NCBI GenBank assembly: GCA_937952345.1
Contig: CALFYN010000024.1
Coordinates: 1 to 13,835 of the forward strand
Direction: 5' to 3'
Source of the DNA: an uncultured Acidobacteriota bacterium
GTDB lineage: Bacteria; Acidobacteriota; Terriglobia; Bryobacterales; Bryobacteraceae
Length of the DNA stretch: 13,835 nucleotides
The stretch's first letter is position 1. Each line of letters opens with the position of its first letter. This document shows positions 6,111 through 13,143 of the stretch, piece after piece. The notes beneath the pieces are model-generated. The model saw nothing but the letters and a program-made list of their open reading frames with translations, searched no databases and was not told the DNA's origin. The translations under genes were made by a program, and so were the position numbers.

Positions 6111-6524
6111 TCAACTGGTGTGATCGTGCACGATCTTCCACCCGGCAGGCGTTTTGTGGAGAACCAGGGTAAACCAGCCGGTGGCATTGCCGCCTGCATC
6201 TGGATTGCGGGTGAGATGAAAACGGCCGGTCACGGTGGCGACCTCGGCAGTGAGGGTGCGGATGTCGAGATCCGAGAAGCGGAGGGTACCCATCTGGCCG
6301 CGGTTCGCATATTTCCGCCGGTATCGGGCAAGCACTTGCGCGTAGCCTTTGGTGACACCGGACGCACCAACGTAAGCGGTGTCGGGCGAGTCTGAATAGG
6401 TTTGCATGAAGCCCGGGATATCGCCACGATTCCAGGCGCCGGCCTGCTGGGAGAGCAGATGGCGGATGGTGTCGTGGGGCTCGGCGGCGGCGAGCGTAAC
6501 GCAAAATAGCAGCAGTCTCCACAT
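6111..6524 (-). CDS. Secreted DUF4440 / SnoaL-like (NTF2-fold) protein
   Basis: Protein of 137 residues with a short hydrophobic leader (MWRLLLFCVTLAAAEP), so probably exported. The rest matches the DUF4440/NTF2-like pattern: an N-terminal helix with QQAGAWNRGDIPGFM, a strand region SDSPDTAYVGASG, RYRRKYANRGQMGTLRFSDLDI, and the C-terminal strand WKIVHDHTS that is characteristic of these small cone-shaped proteins. Known members range from ligand-binding proteins to isomerases, so no reaction can be assigned. It is convergent with the exported RidA-like gene and divergent from proS, with 36 bases between start codons. A weak TACCCT lies 7 bases upstream of the ATG. A functional link to RidA is speculative. 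Confidence 0.8.
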   Translation of the reverse strand: MWRLLLFCVTLAAAEPHDTIRHLLSQQAGAWNRGDIPGFMQTYSDSPDTAYVGASGVTKGYAQVLARYRRKYANRGQMGTLRFSDLDIRTLTAEVATVTGRFHLTRNPDAGGNATGWFTLVLHKTPAGWKIVHDHTS

Positions 6525-6543
6525 GAGGACCAGGGTAACTCGC

Positions 6544-6549
6544 TACAAT
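6544..6549 (+). promoter_or_regulatory. Candidate -10 element (TACAAT) for the proS operon
   Basis: TACAAT lies 11 bases before the proS ATG in a 36-base divergent gap. No recognisable -35 is seen at the usual distance. If used, the leader would be only about 4-6 bases, matching the absence of a Shine-Dalgarno before proS. Confidence 0.4.
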
Positions 6550-6560
6550 CAGTAGATTCC

Positions 6561-8264
6561 ATGCGTTGGTCCAAACTGTTTATTCCCACCCTGCGAGAGG
6601 TTCCCGCGGAAGCCGAGGTTGCCAGTCACCGGCTTTTGCTGCGCGCAGGCTATGTTCGCCAGCTTTCGGCGGGCCTTTACAACTATCTGTATCTGGCACA
6701 GCGTTCCATCCTGAAGATCACCGCCATCGTGCGCGAGGAGATGGATGGCATCGGCGCGCAGGAGATGTACCTACCGGGGCTGAACCCAGCCGAGGTGTGG
6801 CAGGAATCCGGGCGCTGGGATGTGATGGGCGCGAACATGTTCCGGCTGAAAGACCGCTGGCAGCGCGACTATTGTCTGGGCATGACGCATGAAGAGATCA
6901 TGACGTTCATCGCGCGCGGCGAATTGCGCTCGTATAAGCAACTGCCGCAGATCTGGTATCAGATTCAGACCAAATTCCGCGATGAGCCGCGGCCGAAATC
7001 GGGGCTGTTGCGCGTGCGGCAATTCATCATGAAGGACTCCTATACCTTCGATATGGATGCCGCCGGGTTGGACGCCGCCTACGACAAGCACTACGCCGCA
7101 TATTGCCGCATTTTCGATCGCTGCGGATTGAAGTACACGGCCGTGGAAGCGCATTCGGGAGCGATGGGCGGCAGCCAGTCGCACGAGTTCATGGTGGCTT
7201 CCGATGCCGGCGAAGACTTCGTTGTCATTGGCGAGCAATCGAAGTATGCGGCGAATCTGGAAAAGGCTGAGTCGCAGCCGGCGCCTCCGGCGGCGGATCC
7301 GGAGGGGGATCTGGCGCCGGAAGAGTTTCATACTCCGGGGCAAAAGAGCATCGAGCAGGTATCCGCATTCGACGGAATGCCCGCCACTTCGCACATCAAG
7401 AGCCTGGTGCTGGTGGCGGATGGAAAGCCTGTTCTGGCGCTGCTGCGTGGCGATCATCAATTGAGCGAGACGAAGATGACGGGTGTGCTGGGTGTCAGCG
7501 AGTACCGGCCCGCGCATCCGGCGGAAATCGAGGATTGGATGGGGGCCGAAGCCGGATCGCTGGGACCTGTCGGCATCACGAAGATGCGCATCATTGCCGA
7601 CCTGGCGCTGAAGGGCCGTAAGAACATGATCGCCGGGGCCAACAAAAACGATTACCACTTGCGCAACGTCACCCCGGGCAAGGACTTCCAGGCGGAGTTT
7701 CACGATATCCGGCAGGTGGCGCAGGGCGATACGCACGTTTCGACAGGTGAGCCGCTGCAGATCGTGAAGGCCATGGAAGTGGGACACATCTTCAAGCTCG
7801 GCTACAAGTATTCGGAGTCGATGGGGCTGCGCGTGCTGGATGAGCACGGCAAGGAAGTGACCCCCATCATGGGGAGCTACGGAATCGGCATCGAGCGAAT
7901 TCTCTGTTCGGCCATCGAGTTGTATCACGACGACGACGGTATGATCATGCCGCCGTCGATTGCGCCCTTCGACGTGGTGATTACGCCGGTGAACATGAAG
8001 GACGCGGCGCTGGGCGCAGCAGCGGAAAAGTTGTATCAGGAGTGCAAAGCGGCCGGCCTCGATCCTCTGGTCGATGACCGCGATGAGCGGCCGGGCGTGA
8101 AGTTCAAGGATGCGGATCTGATCGGCATTCCGTTCCGGATCACGTGCGGGAAGAAACTGGCTGAAGGGATGGTGGAACTGTACATCCGCAAGACGAAAGA
8201 GAAGACGGATGTGCCAGTGGCGGAGGCGGTGGCGAAGGTGAAGGCCCTCGTGGCGCAGTCATGA
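6561..8264 (+). CDS. proS: Prolyl-tRNA synthetase (bacterial type with editing insert)
   Basis: Class II aminoacyl-tRNA synthetase that charges tRNA-Pro with proline in the cytoplasm. The 567 residues match the bacterial long form. Visible blocks include SAGLYNYLYLA near 36-46, the motif 2 region (MTHEEIMTFI at 108-117, TKFRDEPRPKSGLLRVRQFI at 137-156, then MKDSYTFD), SQSHEF near 205-210, the insertion (editing, YbaK-like) domain at about 220-405, and motif 3 GSYGIGIERI at 438-447. The anticodon-binding domain follows at about 470-565. Lys280 in HIKSLVLV matches the editing-domain lysine (K279 in E. coli). The start at 6561 aligns with the family N-terminus. Its stop overlaps the next start (ATGA), so it heads a three-gene operon. 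Confidence 0.97.
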   Translation: MRWSKLFIPTLREVPAEAEVASHRLLLRAGYVRQLSAGLYNYLYLAQRSILKITAIVREEMDGIGAQEMYLPGLNPAEVWQESGRWDVMGANMFRLKDRWQRDYCLGMTHEEIMTFIARGELRSYKQLPQIWYQIQTKFRDEPRPKSGLLRVRQFIMKDSYTFDMDAAGLDAAYDKHYAAYCRIFDRCGLKYTAVEAHSGAMGGSQSHEFMVASDAGEDFVVIGEQSKYAANLEKAESQPAPPAADPEGDLAPEEFHTPGQKSIEQVSAFDGMPATSHIKSLVLVADGKPVLALLRGDHQLSETKMTGVLGVSEYRPAHPAEIEDWMGAEAGSLGPVGITKMRIIADLALKGRKNMIAGANKNDYHLRNVTPGKDFQAEFHDIRQVAQGDTHVSTGEPLQIVKAMEVGHIFKLGYKYSESMGLRVLDEHGKEVTPIMGSYGIGIERILCSAIELYHDDDGMIMPPSIAPFDVVITPVNMKDAALGAAAEKLYQECKAAGLDPLVDDRDERPGVKFKDADLIGIPFRITCGKKLAEGMVELYIRKTKEKTDVPVAEAVAKVKALVAQS

Positions 8265-9379
8265 CCGATTGGAAGGCGGTGCGCGAGGAGTTTCCGGCTC
8301 TGCGGAGTTGGACGTACCTCAATAGCGCCACGTTCGGGCAGCTTCCGCGGCGAACGACGGAGGCGGTGATGCGGCACTTTGCGCATCGCGATGAAATGGC
8401 GTGCGCCGACTTCCTGAGTTGGTTCGACGATGCGGATGCCGTGCGAGCTTCGATTGCGCGGCTGATTCACTGCACGGCGGAAGATATCGCTTTCTTTCCC
8501 AATGCAGCGCAGGTGAGTTCGCTGCTGCTGAATGCGATCGACTGGAAACCGGGGGATCGCATTCTGACGCTAGAGCATGAGTTTCCCAATCAGCTCTACA
8601 TCGCGCAGTCGTATGCGGGAGTGGAAGCAGACATCGTTCCCTATCAGCGAATGGTGGAAGCGCTGACGCCGCGCACGCGCGCTGCCGTCATCTCCACGGT
8701 GAATTACACGAATGGGCTGAGGCCTCCCTTGGAAGCCTTCGCGGCGGCGTGCAAAGCGAACGGAACGCTGCTCTATGTCGACGGCACGCAGAGCTTGGGA
8801 GCGCTACGGTTCGATGCCGGCGCGCTGGAGCCGGATATCTTCGCGGTGGATGGATACAAGTGGCTGCTGTCACCCAATGGCTCGGGGTTTGCCTATGTTC
8901 ATCCGCGCGTGCGGGAGTGGATGCGCCCGGCCACCATCGGATGGCGCAGCGACAAGCGCTGGCGCGAGGTGAACAATCTGCATCATGGTGCGCCGGAGTT
9001 CAAGAGCGCCGCGGAGCGCTACGAAGGCGGGTTCCTTTCGATGCCGCTGATCTACGGCATGGGCGCCAGTGTGGATATGTTTCTGGAAATCGGCCCGGAG
9101 CACATCGAACGCCGCGTGCTGGAATTGGCCGAGTATGCGCGGCAGCAACTGCGGCGCCTGGGGGCGCAGTTGCTTTCCGACGAAGACGAGGCCTATGTGA
9201 GCCCGATCCTCGCCGCGCGCTGGGACGGCTTCGATGCGCCGGGGTTGTCTTTGGCTTTGAAGCAGAAGCGGATTCTGACGGCGGCGCGGCATGGGAATCT
9301 GCGGGTTTCCACGCACTTCTACAACAACGAAGAGGACATCGACATTCTGGCTGGGGCGTTGCGGGAGTTGCTGGGATGA
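8261..9379 (+). CDS. Class V aminotransferase family PLP enzyme
   Basis: Pyridoxal-phosphate enzyme of 372 residues, fold type I, class V (cysteine desulfurase / isopenicillin-N epimerase / kynureninase superfamily). Key features are YLNSATFGQLP near the N-terminus (19-29), the cofactor aspartate and glutamine in YVDGTQSLGA (D174, Q177), the Schiff-base lysine in VDGYKWLLSPNGSG (K200), and the substrate-carboxylate arginine region NLRVSTHFYNNEEDID (R348). There is no active-site cysteine loop near the C-terminus, which argues against a NifS/IscS-type desulfurase. The substrate is not determinable. The ATG overlaps the proS stop and its own stop overlaps the next start, so the three genes are probably co-translated. 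Confidence 0.9.
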   Translation: MTDWKAVREEFPALRSWTYLNSATFGQLPRRTTEAVMRHFAHRDEMACADFLSWFDDADAVRASIARLIHCTAEDIAFFPNAAQVSSLLLNAIDWKPGDRILTLEHEFPNQLYIAQSYAGVEADIVPYQRMVEALTPRTRAAVISTVNYTNGLRPPLEAFAAACKANGTLLYVDGTQSLGALRFDAGALEPDIFAVDGYKWLLSPNGSGFAYVHPRVREWMRPATIGWRSDKRWREVNNLHHGAPEFKSAAERYEGGFLSMPLIYGMGASVDMFLEIGPEHIERRVLELAEYARQQLRRLGAQLLSDEDEAYVSPILAARWDGFDAPGLSLALKQKRILTAARHGNLRVSTHFYNNEEDIDILAGALRELLG

Positions 9380-11313
9380 ACGGAAGCGCGCCGCGCGAGT
9401 TGACGGTAAAGGCGATTGGCCTCGGCCTGATTCTTGCCTTCGTATTCGGCGCGGCAAATGCCTACCTGGGGATGCGCGCGGGCCAAACCGTGGCGGCGAC
9501 CATTCCCGCGGCGGTGATTGCGCTGGCTCTGTTCCGGCTGCCTGGGTTCAAGGGCACGATCGCCGAACAGAACATCGTGCGCACGGCTGCGAGCGTGGGC
9601 GAGGCGCTGGTAGCGGGAGCGATCTTCACCATTCCGGCGTTCTTGCTGGCCGAGATGAACGGGCAGCGGCTGTGGGCGAATCTGCGCGATCACTATTGGG
9701 AGGCGACGCTGATTCTGCTGACCGGTGGATTGATCGGTGTCTTCTTCATCATCGCGCTGCGCAAGCCGCTGTGCGTCGATGCGGGCTTGCCGTGGCCGGA
9801 ATCCGTGGCGAGCGCGGAGATCGTCAAGGCGGGGGCGGAAGCGGGCGATGCGCCGCGCACCATTTTCAGTTCGATGGCGTTTGGCGCGCTGATGCAAGTG
9901 CTGAAGTCGGACAAGGGCTTGCAGATTTTCAAGGAGTACACCGAAGGCTTCCTGCGCTTTCCTCCCTCGGTGGTGCGGCATGCCAACGGATCGACGGTGA
10001 CGCATGCCGGTGGAGTGGCATGGACCACTCCGGCGCTGTCTCCCGCGCTGATCGGCATCGGCTACATCATCGGGTTCGTGCCGTCGTCCATCAACTTCGC
10101 GGGCGGCGTAATCGCGTGGTGGGTGTTGATCCCATTGCTGATGTTCTTCGATCCCGATTTGGGGTCGCGCTTGGGCGCGGGTCTGGCGGATGAAGCGATT
10201 GCCGGGAGCGTATGGCGCAACATCGTGCGGCCGATTGCGGTAGGCGCCATGATCGTCGCCGCGGCGAACACCATGTGGTCCATTCGCGATTCGCTGGTGC
10301 AATCGTTTCGCGGCGCGCTGGCAGCTTCGACGTTGAAGGTGGCTTCGGCAACCGAGCGGATCGAGCAGGATATTCCGCTGCGCTGGGTGCTATTGGGATC
10401 GGGCGTGTTGCTCATCCCCATCACCGCCATCTACTACTACTTCACCGCGAATCTGTTGGCCGCGTTCGTTACGTCGATCATCATGGCCGTTGTGGGTTTT
10501 CTGCTGTGCGCCTGCGGCGGGTATTTGGTAGGGCTGGTGGGGAGTTCGAACCAGCCACTATCGGGATTGACGCTTTCGGCGCTGTTGCTGTCGGCGATGG
10601 TGATTCTGACAATCGGCGTAACGGGTGCGCCGGGTGTGGCGGCCGTGCTGGGCGTGGCTTCGGTGATTGCGTGTGCATGCTCTGTGTCCGGATCGCTGAT
10701 TCAGGATTTGAAGGCCGGTCACCTGCTGGGCGGGACTCCGTGGAAGATGCAGGTGGTGGAGATTCTGGCGGTGGTGCTGCTGTCATTCTTCCTGATGGGG
10801 CCGATCATTGCGCTGCACGAAGCCAATATCGGAACCGGGGGAATCGGAGGACGGGCGTTGCCTGCGCCGCAAGCCGGACTGATGGCGCAACTGGCGAAGG
10901 GCATTGTGGGCGGGGAGATGGCTTGGGGACTGTTGGGCATCGGCGCGGCGTTCGGCGTGGCTCTGATTCTGTGTGGAGCACGTGCACCAATGCTCATCGC
11001 GGTAGGCATGTATCTGCCGCTGGACACGAGTTCGGCGATCTTCGTGGGCGGGCTGCTGAAGTGGGTGGCTGACAGGATGAGGGCCAGTGAAGACAAAGGC
11101 GTGTTGATCGCCTCGGGGTTGGTTTCGGGCGAAGCCATCGTAGGGATTCTGCTGGCGGTGACCTACCTGGCCGGGATTCCTTCGTTCACGCATGTACTCA
11201 CCGGGCATGAGGTGTTCGGGTTTGTGGAATCGAGCGGAGGATGGCTGTCGCTGCTGGGATTCGCCGCCATTGCCTGGGTGCTGGTCATTGTGCCGCGGCG
11301 CAAAGCCGTGTAA
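9376..11313 (+). CDS. OPT-family oligopeptide transporter
   Basis: Integral membrane protein of 645 residues with many hydrophobic helices along its whole length (about 14-16 by eye), within the usual size for bacterial OPT proteins. Family signatures include GAANAYLGMRAGQTVAATIP near residues 26-45, GLPWPE near 137-143, GSSNQPLSGLT near 389-399 and DLKAGHLLGGTPWKMQ near 445-460. OPT members move di- to tetrapeptides or metal chelates, usually driven by protons; the substrate here is unknown. I start at ATG 9376, which overlaps the aminotransferase stop (ATGA) and has GGGAG 8 bases upstream. The frame stays open far upstream, but that is antisense-free shadow coding within the aminotransferase gene. 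Confidence 0.93.
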   Translation: MNGSAPRELTVKAIGLGLILAFVFGAANAYLGMRAGQTVAATIPAAVIALALFRLPGFKGTIAEQNIVRTAASVGEALVAGAIFTIPAFLLAEMNGQRLWANLRDHYWEATLILLTGGLIGVFFIIALRKPLCVDAGLPWPESVASAEIVKAGAEAGDAPRTIFSSMAFGALMQVLKSDKGLQIFKEYTEGFLRFPPSVVRHANGSTVTHAGGVAWTTPALSPALIGIGYIIGFVPSSINFAGGVIAWWVLIPLLMFFDPDLGSRLGAGLADEAIAGSVWRNIVRPIAVGAMIVAAANTMWSIRDSLVQSFRGALAASTLKVASATERIEQDIPLRWVLLGSGVLLIPITAIYYYFTANLLAAFVTSIIMAVVGFLLCACGGYLVGLVGSSNQPLSGLTLSALLLSAMVILTIGVTGAPGVAAVLGVASVIACACSVSGSLIQDLKAGHLLGGTPWKMQVVEILAVVLLSFFLMGPIIALHEANIGTGGIGGRALPAPQAGLMAQLAKGIVGGEMAWGLLGIGAAFGVALILCGARAPMLIAVGMYLPLDTSSAIFVGGLLKWVADRMRASEDKGVLIASGLVSGEAIVGILLAVTYLAGIPSFTHVLTGHEVFGFVESSGGWLSLLGFAAIAWVLVIVPRRKAV

Positions 11314-11331
11314 AAACTTGTCTCCGCGGGA

Positions 11332-11352
11332 ACGGGCGCCATGGTAGCCCGT
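11332..11352. promoter_or_regulatory. Dyad ACGGGC-N9-GCCCGT upstream of the histidine kinase
   Basis: A perfect 6-base inverted repeat with a 9-base centre lies in the 50-base gap after the transporter gene. It ends on the first base of the TAGAAT hexamer that precedes the kinase. The position suits an operator for the two-component operon. It could also be a transporter terminator, but no T-run follows. Confidence 0.4.
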
Positions 11353-11357
11353 AGAAT
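11352..11357 (+). promoter_or_regulatory. Candidate leaderless -10 element (TAGAAT) for the histidine kinase
   Basis: TAGAAT ends exactly 6 bases before the kinase ATG, which would place transcription start at or next to the A of the start codon. The same hexamer and spacing occur before vapB and the DUF2490 gene. No Shine-Dalgarno is seen here. Confidence 0.5.
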
Positions 11358-11363
11358 GGAAGC

Positions 11364-12485
11364 ATGGGTGCCTGGTGGCGCAATCGCACACTTGTGTTCC
11401 AATGCATTCTCACCGTGGCCTCGCTGGCATTGGTAGGCGTGCAGTTTCGCACGCTGAGCCGGCTGGAGGCGGCGGAACGGGCATTGGCGCGCGCGGGTCT
11501 GCAGTCGCAGCCACCGTCAAAGTTTGAGGTGCGGCCGCAGTATCTGGATCGCATCTTTTCGTTTCCTTCGAACACCTGTGGGCCGGCTCCGCTGCCCGTG
11601 TTTTCGGATAAGGCAGCCAAACCCGTGGCGCAGAAGGGCAGCGTGACCATGCTGGCGCGAGAGCAGTATCAGTATGGGATTCTGCTTTCCGCGTTTCTGA
11701 TTACCGGCTTGTTTCTGGGAGCGGGGCTGACATACCGTACGGCGTATCGCGAGTCGAAACTGGCGCAGATGAAATCGGCGTTCGTTTCGAATGTATCGCA
11801 TGAGATGAAGACCCCGCTGGCGACGATTCAGATGTACGCGGAGACCTTGGAATCGGGGCGCGTGCGGGATGAGAAGAAGCTGGCGGATTACCATCGGGTG
11901 ATTCATGCGGAATCGCAGCGGCTGGGGCAGTTGATTGAAGACGTCCTGGATTTTGCCCGCATGGAGCAGCAAGCCGAACAGTTTCACTTTCAGCCGGTGA
12001 ACGTAGTGGAGATGCTGGAGGAACTGAGCGATGGGTTCCGGCGGCAGGTGGAGCATGCGGGCGGCCGGCTGCACACGGAATTGGCGGAACGTTTGCCTGT
12101 ACTCTCCGTGGACCGGAAGGCGATGTCGCACGCCGTGGGGAATCTGTTGTCGAATGCGCTCAAGTACTCCATGGACCGCAAGGAGATCACACTGCGGGCC
12201 GGATGGGAGAGCGGGCAGGTGGCGATATCGGTGGAAGACGAAGGCATTGGAATCGCGGAAGAGGATCAGCAGCGGATCTTCGACAAGTTCTACCGCGCCA
12301 ACCACGGTTTGGCGCACAATACAAAAGGGGCAGGATTGGGCTTGGCCATCGCCAACCGCATCGTGAAGGCGCACAAGGGGCGCATCGCGGTGTGGAGCGA
12401 GTTGGGACGCGGCAGCCGGTTCACCATTCTGTTGCCCTGGGCAAACCATGGAGAAACCGCCGAAACTGCTGATCGTCGAGGATGA
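11364..12485 (+). CDS. Membrane sensor histidine kinase (HisKA/HATPase_c, no HAMP)
   Basis: Sensor kinase of 373 residues, partner of the regulator that overlaps it. Membrane segment 1 is about residues 9-27 and segment 2 about 104-124. Between them is a small extracytoplasmic domain of some 75 residues with no recognised fold and one cysteine (Cys72). No HAMP is present: segment 2 leads straight into HisKA, with phospho-acceptor His146 in SNVSHEMKTPLATI. The ATP-binding domain has N-box NLLSNALKYS (Asn264), DEGIG at 292-296, FDKFYR at 306-311 and GAGLGL at 322-327, all intact. The layout resembles small PhoR/ResE-type kinases. The start is supported by the hydrophobic first helix and the TAGAAT placed 6 bases upstream. 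The last 38 bases overlap the regulator gene. Confidence 0.93.
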   Translation: MGAWWRNRTLVFQCILTVASLALVGVQFRTLSRLEAAERALARAGLQSQPPSKFEVRPQYLDRIFSFPSNTCGPAPLPVFSDKAAKPVAQKGSVTMLAREQYQYGILLSAFLITGLFLGAGLTYRTAYRESKLAQMKSAFVSNVSHEMKTPLATIQMYAETLESGRVRDEKKLADYHRVIHAESQRLGQLIEDVLDFARMEQQAEQFHFQPVNVVEMLEELSDGFRRQVEHAGGRLHTELAERLPVLSVDRKAMSHAVGNLLSNALKYSMDRKEITLRAGWESGQVAISVEDEGIGIAEEDQQRIFDKFYRANHGLAHNTKGAGLGLAIANRIVKAHKGRIAVWSELGRGSRFTILLPWANHGETAETADRRG

Positions 12486-13134
12486 GGTAAACCTCGCTGA
12501 GGGGCTGAAGGACAATTTCGAATTCGAGGGCTTTTCCGTCGCGGTGGCTCGCGACGGGCCGCAAGGGCTGGAGATGGCGCAGCGCGAAGAGCCGGATATT
12601 ATCCTGCTGGACGTGATGCTGCCGGGCATGGACGGGCTGGAAGTATGCCGGACGCTACGGGCGCGTGGGATGCGCATGCCGATCCTGATGGTGACGGCGC
12701 GCAGCCAGGAGCAGGACATCATCGAGGGCTTGGAACAGGGCGCCGACGATTACGTCACAAAGCCGTTTTCGCTGCGGCAGTTGACGGCGCGGGTGCGGGC
12801 GCACTTGCGGCGGACGGCGCAATCGGCGCCCGTGGAAACAGCGCGGCTGGGAGATCTGATCCTCGATTTTCGGAACTATCAGGCGCAGCGGGCGGGCGTG
12901 CCGCTGGCGCTGACTCACCGCGAGTTTGAGATTCTGCGGTATTTGCTGAAGCATCGCGGCGAGACCGTCACCCGGGAGCAGTTGCTGGAGCATGTCTGGG
13001 GGATTACCCACTACCCGTTGACGCGCACGGTGGACAATCATATTGCCAAACTGCGGCAGAAGATCGAGGACGATGCGGCGGATCCGAAGTGGATCGTGAC
13101 AGTGCATCGTGGCGGCTACAAGCTGCTTGGTTAG
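12448..13134 (+). CDS. OmpR/PhoB-family response regulator
   Basis: Cytoplasmic DNA-binding response regulator, 228 residues, standard length. The receiver domain (about 5-120) has acidic E11/D12, phospho-acceptor D55 in ILLDVMLPGMDG, T83 and K105 in DDYVTKPF. The winged-helix domain (about 130-227) shows LTHREFEILRYLLKHRGETV, REQLLEHVWG and RTVDNHIAKLRQKIEDD, ending in VHRGGYKLL. It overlaps the kinase gene by 38 bases in another frame, indicating a coupled pair. The targets are unknown; autoregulation through the dyad upstream of the kinase and control of the adjacent DUF2490 gene are reasonable guesses. The stop codon TAG is part of the TAGAAT hexamer in front of the next gene. Confidence 0.95.
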   Translation: MEKPPKLLIVEDEVNLAEGLKDNFEFEGFSVAVARDGPQGLEMAQREEPDIILLDVMLPGMDGLEVCRTLRARGMRMPILMVTARSQEQDIIEGLEQGADDYVTKPFSLRQLTARVRAHLRRTAQSAPVETARLGDLILDFRNYQAQRAGVPLALTHREFEILRYLLKHRGETVTREQLLEHVWGITHYPLTRTVDNHIAKLRQKIEDDAADPKWIVTVHRGGYKLLG

Positions 13135-13137
13135 AAT
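13132..13137 (+). promoter_or_regulatory. Candidate leaderless -10 element (TAGAAT) for the DUF2490 gene
   Basis: TAGAAT overlaps the regulator's TAG stop and ends exactly 6 bases before the TTG start at 13144, matching the hexamer and spacing before vapB and the histidine kinase. Because its first three bases are a stop codon, chance is harder to exclude here than at the other two sites. Confidence 0.35.
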
Positions 13138-13143
13138 AGTCGT

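Noticed and set aside
6771..7928. 385-codon minus-strand frame inside proS
   Set aside because: Antisense to an unmistakable prolyl-tRNA synthetase; no family resemblance.
8749..9375. Upstream extension of the transporter frame by 209 codons
   Set aside because: It lies in another frame of the aminotransferase gene, has no hydrophobic or OPT-like content, and the ATG at 9376 sits at a standard ATGA overlap.
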